A stretch of 64,000 nt of DNA from Formicarius rufipectus (lineage: Eukaryota; Chordata; Aves; Passeriformes; Formicariidae), in contig VXAU01000971.1 in the NCBI GenBank assembly GCA_013399695.1, positions 476,388 through 540,387 on the forward strand, read 5' to 3'. The notes beneath the pieces were generated by a model, which did no database searches, was not told the DNA's origin, and saw only the letters and a program-made list of their open reading frames with translations. The translations under genes and the position numbers were made by a program. Shown in pieces: positions 13,190-23,394 of this stretch. Within the stretch, counting starts at the first letter, position 1. Every line of letters starts with the position of its first letter.

Positions 13190-14102
13190 TGAGACTACTG
13201 GGACTGCATCACCATAGGGATGACCAGTAGCAGGAATGACATTTTCCACTGCAGTGGAGCACCACCAAAAATCTCTCTTGTGAGCTAGTGCCAGGGCCTT
13301 GCCATCCTGACATGTAGTTTTGCAAGCTGATATCTGTATTTAGAACAGCCGCTGTAACCCTGTGGAACCTTACAAACTTCAAAGCCCAGTCTGTGGCTAA
13401 CCAGTGTGGAGCGGACAAGTCCACCCTGGGCAGAGTGCAGAGAAACTCTACAAGGCCATTCTCCACAGTTGCTTCCTCCTTGTAATGCAAATAGCTGACA
13501 TAACCAAAATTGCTGAGTCCTTTTCAGTTCAGGGGTTGCATCACTGTGTGTGTTATGAGGAAGAGGGACATGGCCCTTCTTTCTCATCCTGCTTCCCTGT
13601 GCATGGCAGCTACGATCTCTTAAACTGCAAGGGCTGCCACCACTTGTTTTTCAGGTCAAAGTCAGAGCAAAATGCCTTGATAGAGTTTGCCTAAAGAACT
13701 GAGGATACTCGTGCCTTCTGCAGCTCTGGCCAAACAGCCGGTGGGGTGCTGGCACCATATTTTCAAGCTGAACAAGGATCATTCAGGACACTCAGGCCAC
13801 ATAATGATGCTGCTCATCCATGCACCACTGAGTCATGAGTCTGTGCTGAGTACTCCACTGTCAAGGATGGGAATGCTCCCTTACTGAAGGGAGTTTCTTA
13901 CCGTGTATGCAAGTCATTTACATTTCACCAACACACTGCAAGCTGGAGAGCCATGCAGATCAGCCTTGATGCCAGTGCTCTCCGAACTATGGGTGCCTGC
14001 TGCATCATGCAGGGTTGTGGGAGAACACATTTTACACAGAAACTTTGTGGAACAGTTTCTTCAGAAAAACTGTACACTCTGCATATGGAACACCCAGGAT
14101 GA
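13190..14102 (+). pseudogene. HARBI1/Harbinger transposase-like pseudogene, intronless
   Basis: Conceptual translation follows the layout of the Harbinger-derived DDE (DDE_Tnp_4, HARBI1-like) family across about 300 codons. The first frame (13195-13440) reads DDQ, then ISVF..TAAVTLWNLT (about 13330-13380), then SVANQCGADKSTLGRV (about 13390-13437), which matches the N-terminal helical 'VEKRVA..LWKL..FGV.KSTV' region. A frameshift near 13440 moves to the next frame, which carries SFSVQGLHHCV (about 13518-13552), YDLLNCKGCHHLFF (about 13611-13652), EDTRAFCSSG, NDAAHPC, and WRAMQISLDAS...GACCIMQGC near the C-terminus. Intact relatives are about 350-400 residues and nuclear. In-frame stops occur at 13228, 13237, 13315, 13692 and 13834, and the stop at 14100 may be the original end. 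The position of the first catalytic Asp appears changed to Glu. It cannot make a working protein. Family identity is from motif order by eye; the N-terminal boundary is uncertain. Confidence 0.75.
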
Positions 14103-14187
14103 CATGCAAGCTTGGGATGTTATCTATTCCTTAATTAGTGGAGAATATCTGAGACAGAATGTTTGAATGTCCCCATCTTTTCCAGAA

Positions 14188-14193
14188 AATAAA
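14188..14193 (+). promoter_or_regulatory. Polyadenylation signal AATAAA
   Basis: A canonical AATAAA lies 24 nt before a 23-A run and 85 nt after the last stop of the HARBI1-like frame. This spacing is what a cleaved, polyadenylated mRNA would have, and it supports the view that the upstream sequence is a copied transcript rather than a cut-and-paste DNA transposon. Confidence 0.7.
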
Positions 14194-14217
14194 CTTCATA
14201 ATGGAAATCATAAGGTT

Positions 14218-14240
14218 AAAAAAAAAAAAAAAAAAAAAAA
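14218..14240 (+). repeat. A23 tract, probable retrocopy tail
   Basis: An uninterrupted run of 23 A follows the AATAAA signal. A second short A run (about 14244-14250) follows after GTT. The tract marks the likely 3' end of the inserted cDNA. I could not find a convincing target-site duplication by eye because the 5' end of the insertion is not located. Confidence 0.7.
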
Positions 14241-17200
14241 GTTAAAAAAATCCTGAAGTGTCTTTTCGATCTTCTTAGTCATCCTTTTTCTCCAGGAGAG
14301 GCTATAGGTCATTTGTGTAGCCAGAGTGGGAGGCTTCAACTTCTCACCTGTGGCACTCAGTATAGTATCCCTTTTTGGAAAGATGATTAGTCTAGCTAAT
14401 CTTCTCTAGCTCTCTGCCTCCTATGACTTTTTCTGCATATCAGTATGTGCTTTGACTCAGTAACTCTCAGGAAACCACTCTCAATCTCTTGAGATGAATC
14501 TCCTATCCTCACAGGTCTTTCCTGGAGTAGCTGAGGATGTAGCAGCCAGAATATACATGCAATTCAGCTGAAAGGGGCTGTGGGTGGGTGTGTTTTTTGC
14601 TGCTCAGCAAAGATCTGACAGGAGAGGAGGGTCTTGAGGGCAGTTTGCTTGCATGTGACACTGCAGGGAGCTAGCAGCAGACATAGTGGTGAGAGAGAAG
14701 CTAATTGGAGGCTCTATTACTTGAAGCTGCTTGGGAATGGGACAATGAACAAATGCTGGAGCGGTAGATCTAGTTGGTCCTGAGCAGGCAGAAGGGACCC
14801 CTCTGCAGGAAGATTCTCTTCTCATATCAGACAGAATTCTGTCTTACTCCTCCCACTCATGAGCACTTAGGTGCCAAGCTTTCTGCATTGACACAGCTAT
14901 TCAAGGAACCACTCTGCCCTTCCTGTGTTATGATGGACCATCAGTACCTACAACCCATAGTCCCTTCTCCAGCACCTTGCTCTTATCCTATGCCAAAAAA
15001 AAAGAAAAAAAAAAAAAAGAAAAAAAGGAGTCCACATGCTAGGATGGCTCAGAGCTTTAGATCAAAGTGAAATAGCTGTATCTAACCAGAAATAGGTTAG
15101 CATGGGTGACTTCATCTCCTGAGATGACAGGCCTCATCACTTGTAAGGAGATCAGTGTGATAGGGAAATTGTTCAGAAAGCCTACATGACCAAGAACTAC
15201 TTAGAAGCAAAGACAAAGAAAGAGAGATCAGGAAAAGATTCAGGGGGTGGGAAAAAAACCAATTAAGAGTACAAATATCCCCGTGGGAAGCAGCAACCAC
15301 CACTTGTCAGTTGTAACACAACTCAGTAGAGACAACAGTGGTAAAAACTGGTTAACGTGGCTGAATCAAGATGGCAACAGAGTGCCTGATGGAAAGAAGG
15401 AATCAGTAACTGTGCTGTCCAGAGTTTTTCTCTCTTCAGCAGGCTGTCTACATGACATTGCTGTTGTATAGGTCCCTCTCCAAGTCTCTTTCTCCATCAG
15501 TTCCTTCTCTTCCCAGGAACCTGGGCTTGAAACTCTGAAGAAAGGTGGAGAAGCAGCTGTTGTTGCCACTTCTCCTGCTCATGAGATTCAGGCCCTTTAA
15601 GGAAATGTGGAAGGAAGCTGGAGAGGAGTGGTAGCCAGTTGCTGTCCCAGCAGTATCTTTGTGTTATAAACACAGGAAAACCTTTCAGCATGTACTTTTT
15701 GGTCTCATAGCCGAGGGCAGGTGTGGGAGCAGTAGTGTTTCTGTGCATGGAGCTCTCACTACATCTTCAGATGATAATCCAGTGGAAGGGACCAGGCAAG
15801 AATGTCCATTTACGTTAAGCTAGGAGGGATGAATCACCATAGTGTGCTGTATTTCAGCTTTCCTGGATGTCTGGACAGAGCTGTGTGAGGTTGGCTGAAA
15901 GGTTTTGAACGTAGAGACAGTTGCTACATCAAAAACTTCTCTGACAGCTTATGGACTGTGGAGAATACTTTGCAAAAGTGATCAGACCAGAAATACGTTA
16001 AACCACAACTCTAAGTATACCTGCAATACCACTGCCAGAGGTTCACCCATTGTCTTCCCAGCATGGTGACATTAGTAGGAAATCATATCCTTTACCCATG
16101 CTCAAATTAACCCAGACAGGGGGTAACTATTGCAGGTCATGATGGGAGTGGCCAAAAGAGAAGCCCCTTTGAATGTCCTCAAACGCCTTCTGCAGGGTTT
16201 AGGTGCGGGCTCTGTAGTCAGTACCGGCCTGGTGGCACCATGACACAGCTATAGAGGGTCAAACAAACAGCCAACTTTGCGGTGGACTTCCAATCACAGA
16301 ACTTTTAAAGTTGTCCATAATGGACACAGATCTTCCCCTGTCCTTACAGTGTGATTTTCTTCAGGAAAATTACTATCTTTTTCCAGATTCAGGCAACATT
16401 GCTAGAAACCTGCTGATACTGCCACTGTGTTATTCAACTGCCCAAGTAGTTTTCAGTTTCATGGTTTTATGAAATATGTAATTTCATGAAGTGTCTGTGA
16501 ATCTTCTAGGAGAATGGAAAGTTGTCTGATACTTTGACAGGCAAAACAAAGATTGCAAGTTGAAAAAATAAACGTGGCAAGGTTGAACTGGTAACCAAAG
16601 GGGAGGGTATCAAACCCAGGGACGCTTCTGTAGGTGAAGTGTCATTTGCAAAAACAACTGAGGCATAACAGCTGTTGATAAATAGAAAGACAGAGATGAC
16701 ACTTGTTCATTTGAACGTCAGCAGAGATGCTTTATGGGATCTGTGGAAGAGCCAAGAGCCTCCTCACAGCAGAGATATTTTATGTAACACCTAGTGGTAA
16801 TGTGGCCCACACCCTGGCTCGAAACACACTGTCTTCATGGAGTGTTGGAACACTTGTGAAAGTTTAGTTTTCATTTCAGTTTCCTCCAAGGGGACTTCAA
16901 CTTGTGTGCAGCAAAATCGCACTGCCATCTGAACCAAGATGCTGGGACTGAGGCAAACAGAGAGGTCTTTTCAAACTGCATGACTGCTTCAAGCCACAGT
17001 GTCCATGTAGATCTTATCCCACACTCTTTTCTCAGATTTTTACACTGGTGTCCTGCCCTTATAGCTGAGGTGTCACACTGTAGACTGCTGCAATGCCTAC
17101 AGGATCCTTGGTCTGGTTTCCATGCTTGCTTTCTCTTTTAAGGAATTTGAGTATAGGGTTTCTTTTTAGCATCTTCCCTACACCTATAAATTTGGTATCT

Positions 17201-19577
17201 GGACTTGGGAACTTGGCAGCCTCTATAGGTCAGTAACATGGACATGACTGCCTCCCCTGAACCTACTATGCTGCATTGCAACTGGATGACTCTGACTGTG
17301 TCCCAAACACCCAAAGCTGATGACAAACAAACCTATCTCTTTAGCTATATGGAGAAGATTTGGGGGGTTATTTTGTTTTTGGTTTTTGTTTGTTTATTTT
17401 ATTTGGCAGCAAACAATCTAAGAAGATGCCTCTCAAAAGTCCTATAGTATTGAAAAGAGTGAACACAAGTAATCTAACTAATTTGAAACAGTAAACTTAT
17501 CCCATTGGATCTATGAGCTTTTTTAATTTCTCTCATTACATGATACTTTTGGAACTGAACAAAGAGAAAAAAAGTGGATTGGATTTTTATTTCACCAAAG
17601 TGTAAGAAAGAGCTCTGGTTTAAATAAATTCTGTTTTATCTTTTCAGGAGATCATGTGTAAAATTTTTGCACATAACAACATATAATTTAAAAGCAAATC
17701 TTTGACATAAAATCATAATTAATATAAAAGGAAATGAAAACTTTCCATTTGGTGCCTGGCATTTCTTCTTTACTATTTCCTATCTTTCAGTTGGATGGGC
17801 ATCAAAGAATCATCACAAGGTGTTTGCCTGAGGTTCAGCCATATGATTACATCTAATTTTATTCCTTGTACCTGAGGGATTAGCAGGAAGACAAATGGAG
17901 AATTTTATCTACTTCAACTATTATGCACAAATATTGAAGTTTAATATATCTTTTTACACTTATTGTGTGATGATAATCAATAGATTATCATTTTGTTCTT
18001 TTGATGCATTTCTTTGGAAACAAGATACTCCAATATTTCAAGATGAATAGTGATTGAGATTTTGTAGACTGTGAGGCACCAAAAATCACCTGAAATGCCT
18101 GACAAAGATATTTACAATCAGACTGGTTTAGTCCTAAACTGATCATCATGTCCCATTTCTATGTAGGCTAGAAGAATCCTTAGGCTAACAAAATGATGAC
18201 AGGAAACCAGATAGTCAGATATTTGTATAAAGTAAGAAGGTATTATCCAGGCATGAGTGGTGTTCTGCAAAACAAGGAAGAGTAAATGCCAGTTCAGAGT
18301 TCAGAAGGACAGATGAGAAATAATATTGCATGCTATCTCCTATTTGCCCTGTTAACAGTAGGACCTGGGTTGAAAACAAATCCTTTGATAGCCATTGGCC
18401 TTGGAGGAAGCTGCTGGCAGAGTCCAGCTGCACGTGCACTGAGACAAAGGAGATTCAAAGACTCCACCTGGGACACACGTAATTTCTGGCATGCAGACAC
18501 TCCTGGATCATTGACAGAGACATAGGAGAGATAGCAAATCTGATTTTAAAACCCTTTTGTTATCAGGGCCCGACTGTGCTGGTAAGGTATCTTTGGTGTC
18601 CTTGCTTTTTTGTTTCTCACATTTTGAGCAAGGTAAGGAGTACATTCCCAGTATAGCTCCTGAAGCTGCCTGCTGCCTGCTCCTCCCTGAGCACTCTTCT
18701 TACAGTTATACCACAACCCTGGGGGAAGCTAGTGCTTCCAATGGCAGTGGGGATTCCTATTATTAATTAGTTGACAAGATACTGATCTCCACATGATTTG
18801 GACTTCCATAGTTTATAAACATTAAATCATGTACTTAGAAATAATGTGCTCATTGTCCTTTTCTTTATTCCATTGTTTTTAACACTCACTTGTGTTATTT
18901 CCTGTGGTAAAATATAGGAAGTTATTAGATGTCTATGGAGTGGAGATAAGCATGTCTATAAAGGGATATTCTATATAAGTAGATGCTTCTCTGAGGTATG
19001 GGAATATACTGACATAACCACGTGTGCATCTGAGCCTTCTCTGATTGCTTTCAGACCCCTTATCATACACAATGTGCTTCAAGTGCCAGAGCATTTTTGA
19101 TTTTGTAGTTGAATGTTAATCATTTCCCATCTATTATCTTAGATATCATGGATGGGGATAAGGTGAGGGAAACAAATGGTGAAGATACTATACCACAGGG
19201 AATTTAGGAAGACTTAAAAAGTAGTCAGAAAGAAATAAATTATTCTTTTCCAGAGAGCAACCAACATCAGATACTTCAGGAAAAGTCTCATCTAATGTCC
19301 ACAGAGATTGTTTCTAATGCTGCTGATAGCATTCTTTTGTGATCCAATGGTGATAAAAAAATTTTCCTGTCCTTGGATATATCTGAAAATGCATTCTAGA
19401 ACGGATCAGGATGTTCTAAAACAGAATATCAAGAAACCATTGTTTCAAATGGAAACATTAAAATTAAACTTTCTGTGATGGTGTTAAAAAAGTCAGCTGT
19501 GAAAAGTCAACTGTTTTGTTTTGTAATTAACACATCTGCAATCTGTTAAGGAAACTATTCCTTCATTCTCTTATCTA
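14241..19577. other. Unique sequence, no gene recognised
   Basis: The 14.2-17.2 kb part is richer in G and C than its surroundings and holds several short open frames (about 60-98 codons), none with a domain I recognise. An A-rich run with single G interruptions lies at 14996-15027, without a polyadenylation signal just upstream. 17.2-19.5 kb is AT-rich and unremarkable. Confidence 0.45.
14996..15027 (+). repeat. A-rich tract
   Basis: About 32 bp of A with two G interruptions. Unlike the tract at 14.22 kb there is no AATAAA in the preceding 40 bp, so a retrocopy tail is not supported. Confidence 0.8.
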
Positions 19578-19647
19578 TTTCCTTCCTTCCTTCCTTTCTT
19601 CCTTCCTTCCTTCCTTCCTTCCTTCCTTCCTTCCTTCCTTCCTTCCT

Positions 19648-19682
<35 letters not shown>
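19578..19682. repeat. Compound (TTCC)n(TGCC)n microsatellite
   Basis: About 72 bp of TTCC repeats (19579-19650, one TTTC interruption near 19594) switches abruptly to eight TGCC units (19651-19682). The whole block is a polypyrimidine-rich strand opposite a polypurine strand. The Lys-Glu-Gly/Arg and Ala-Gly-Arg-Gln repeat peptides read across it on the minus strand are an artefact of the repeat. Confidence 0.97.
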
Positions 19683-19684
<2 letters not shown>

Positions 19685-22600
19685 CCTCTCCCCACTCCTC
19701 CAAACTGGGGATATGATTAGGGTAGAGAGACAGTTAGAAAGAGAGGGAGCAGAAACATCTAGTAGAAAGGTATGCCTTTGCAGGTTGGCAGGCAGATTAG
19801 CCAGGTGATGAATGATACTCAGGAATGTTTGCATGCCATGCCTCATTAATTACTTTCCATGAAGTAGTGAACTTAAGAAGGAAGGTCTGATTTTATTTTG
19901 ATCTAATTTGCTCACATGACTAGAGTTTGATTTCATCAGACCCTTTCACTTGTCAGCCTCAGAAAATTATCATTCTATCAATGAATACTCCCATATTTTT
20001 TCTGCTTTTTATATGTCCTGTGCATTTTGCTATTCAGCTTTTTGAATGATAGCAATGCTGGCTGATGGATGCAAAAGGGAAGGAAAATGCATGCTTACTG
20101 TCCTTAAATTACCTACTACCTACATGAGTGCAGTACAAAACACTGTTTATATTATAAAGTCAGAGTATATCATAGTAAATTATTAAAGGAGAACTTATTC
20201 CCATACACTCAATTCAAGCCTTATAGAAAATCCTGTATAAGCATTTGAAACACGAACTCTGTCTTTGATACCATTTTATTCCGAATGAAGGACAAAATTT
20301 GAAGCTTCAGTTAGTCACAATATAAAGTAAGAAACAGAAGTAGGGAGTAGGCAGCCTTCCTACCAGGGTACAGCTATGGTAGACTGTAGGCAAATGTAGC
20401 ATTGCACAGGTGCTTACATTGCCTAGTTTTTCTGTGTCGGGACTGGACTTTTTCCCAATCCCTGTGCCACTAATGCATGTGCAGTCCTGAGGGGGGACTC
20501 CCTGTAGAGCCTCTGTACCTCTATAGTCAAGGCTATGAGACTAAGCATGCCCACTGGCAGTAAGCTCCCTCCTCAAGGCATCTTTGTTGCTCTTCTTGTG
20601 GGCTGGAGGTAAGGATGAGTAAAATATGATCTCTGAGCAGGAGTAGAATGCTTCTGCTCTTTTCAGTTGGGGCCTGCATGTTCATTTGGTCAAGTAAACA
20701 AGCCTTTTCCTGTTTTAGGTCATGCAACTTAAAGTGCATATACAGTAGAAAGTCTTGGGTAGTTGCAGTGCAGTCCCACTTTGCTAATTAAACCAGAGCT
20801 GTGTCTAATTCAATTTGACAGCACACTTTTTCCCCCTGTTCTATTTCTAACAGTAGCAATACTGTTTGCTGGCTAATAGTTCCACAAAAAATATGCAATT
20901 ACAGAAATTGCCCATCAGACCTCGTATTTCTTGCTGTGGCCAATGTATTGAAAGCACCAAAACTTATCTGACCAGATCTGAACTGGGTGTGTGCCATGGA
21001 GGCTTTCCTGTTCCTCCTGGCAACCACAAGCAGCATAAATCTGAGTGCCAGGCAGGGGACAGAAGCATAACTAGAGTTGTTCTGAATGGCTGTCAAATTC
21101 CTCAGTGCTATTTAGAAATAATCACTGTTCTTTCTGATCCCTTGAGCTAATGCTTAGACTAGACTCAACTAGTTATCTAACATATGAAGTGAAAACGAGA
21201 GTAGGTGTATGGTGTGAAGCCATGGTGATGCACAGACTAGATAATAGACAGGATAAGAAGAAATTATGGTTCCTTCCATCTATCAGCTAACAGAATGACA
21301 ACCAGAGAAAATACAATCCGGTAGGGAAAACTGGAACCTACAACAGTATATTCAATTGTGATCCATTAAGAAAAGATAGAAGAAATAACATCTGGATGTG
21401 TGAAAGAGAATAAAAAAGAAGCATTGCTTTTTGGCAAAAAGAGAAGCTGATGATTTCCTTCCACCTACATCTATACACCCTCTGTCTGTTCACCATCACA
21501 GCCCTTGGGTGCTCTTAGCACAACGTTCCATAAAAACGTTCTTAATTCCAGGAAAGTGTTTGAAAGTGCTCTTTGTCCAGTCTAACAGTGTTTTAAACTG
21601 CAGCTGAAAATGCAACTCAAGGATTCATTAGGTGCTGCTGCACCCCTGTGAGACAGGAAAGAGTTTTCTTCTCTAATTTGCAAAGAAACAATAAACAACA
21701 ACAATTATTAATGCTCAAATATAAACCTACAACGTTATTAACAAATGTCAAAACAGTGCAGTTTTTCTCTGTACAACTGTCATCTTAATTTTTAATACAT
21801 TAACCAGTTAAAAAAAGAATGAGGATTTCAAGGTAATAAAATACAGGGAATTATTCATGTAGGCTAACCACAGATGAGTCTCTCTAAACACTAAATGGAG
21901 ACAGGATGAGCTGCCTATTAAAGGAGACTTATCTTCTCTCTCCCTCTCACAGCTTCTCAACATGCATGGCTAACTGCACATGGCTCATAAAGAGTTTCAA
22001 CAAGACACTCATGTAAAAACAATGCTAAATGCTTGAGGTTAAGCAGGAGCAGAGGCCAGAGGGTAATTCCAGCCTGGGAGTGGGGAGGAGGCTGCAGACT
22101 CCAGTAGTGGCCTGTCAAGTCTCTTTGTTTTCTCACGGTGAAGCAATGAGACCCTTGGTTAAGAGAATCTCCTTCCTTCTGTGACTAGTCCTCGTGCTCC
22201 TCTTCTCTTTGGATTTTCTATGTGTGTGGTAGGTACTTTATGACTTGTGATCATGCAATCACACTATCTGGCTCCTATTGACAGGAAAACCAATTACTCT
22301 GCAGTAATTTCAGAAATCACGCCAAAATTGGCAGGAAGATATCCTTCAGGGTGAGATAATGTGTTTTTAAGTAATTAGACTTTTGATTTCAATTTTAAAG
22401 TTTTTTTTTTTAAGGGTATAAATCCCTGACAACATGATAATTAGACATCCAAATACCTTTAAATCTGTGGTTCCTAATCCATGCTGAATATGCATTGCTA
22501 ACTTAGGTGCAACAAGACACTTGAAGGCTTTATGTTTGATTTAAGCCCTCAGCTGACATATATCAGAGTTGGACAGGTGCCTGTTCCCTGACATTTTTTT

Positions 22601-22880
22601 TCCCCAAGAAAAGTATTTCTGCATTTGAAAATAATTATTTTAACTATTTTCTCTAAGGAAACACTTGAAGTGTCAAATATTTCACAAGTTGTCTTGCTTT
22701 CTTTGTCTTTTTCACTTTTTATGTGCTTGTTTGTCTTAGCAGGAGGAGAGCTGGTACATCACAACCAACGTAAAAGCACAACCCTTTGTTGTTTTAGTAT
22801 ACAATGACTTGCCCAGTGCCCTGGAACTTTATTTCCATGACAGCCTTCCTGAATGGCATATCTGCCATTTTCAGTTTACT
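19683..22880. other. Unique sequence, no gene recognised
   Basis: No transposon, RNA gene or supported exon. AT-rich segments near 20.78-20.85 kb and 21.69-21.81 kb lack repeats and resemble conserved non-coding DNA, but this is untested. A T11 run lies near 22.40 kb. Confidence 0.45.
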
Positions 22881-22928
22881 CTGTGTGTGTTTACGTATGT
22901 GTGTGTGAGCGTGCATGTGTGGGTGTGC
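22881..22928. repeat. TG-rich tract
   Basis: Degenerate (TG)n with CA and CG steps on the plus strand; alternating purine-pyrimidine. First of three such tracts within about 510 bp. Confidence 0.85.
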
Positions 22929-23068
22929 CTGCAGAACAATTCCCATTGATGAGAAAGGCCAGGAGGAGGTTTTTCAGAGATGTTATGAAATACTTAGAAG
23001 GAAATAGTACCTATAGCTGCAAGAAGGAATTAATTATTAATGTTTTTAGAAGCCCAGCTGTTCAGGGT

Positions 23069-23116
23069 CTGTGTGTGTATACCTATGTGTGTGTGCATAC
23101 ATGTACGTATGTGTGC
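23069..23116. repeat. TG-rich tract
   Basis: Degenerate (TG)n with TA and CA steps on the plus strand. Second of the three tracts in this neighbourhood. Confidence 0.85.
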
Positions 23117-23337
23117 AAATATAGAGGTTAATGACTCACACTGTGTTTGGTCAATGAGTGAGTAAAAGTGCCCAGGCTTCAGGCGGCAACTAGCAGACAT
23201 GCCTGAGAACATCCACCCTGGTAATCATCAGCCAGAACCCATAAACAGTGAAATTTCACTTACTTGGGACTTTCCAACACCCCTGCTATTATCATTGCTG
23301 TTTATAGGGTCCTTTATGATGTGACAAAGGAAATATT

Positions 23338-23394
23338 GGTGTGTGTGTGGCGGTTATTTTTGGGTTTTTGTTTGGTTTGTTTTGTTTTGTTTGT
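23338..23394. repeat. (TG)n then (GTTTT)n tract
   Basis: A short pure (TG)n run passes into G/T-rich sequence with degenerate GTTTT units. Third of the three TG-rich tracts. Confidence 0.85.

Noticed and set aside
19571..19846. Minus-strand frame with Arg-Lys-Glu-Gly repeats
   Set aside because: Translation of the (TTCC)n(TGCC)n microsatellite.
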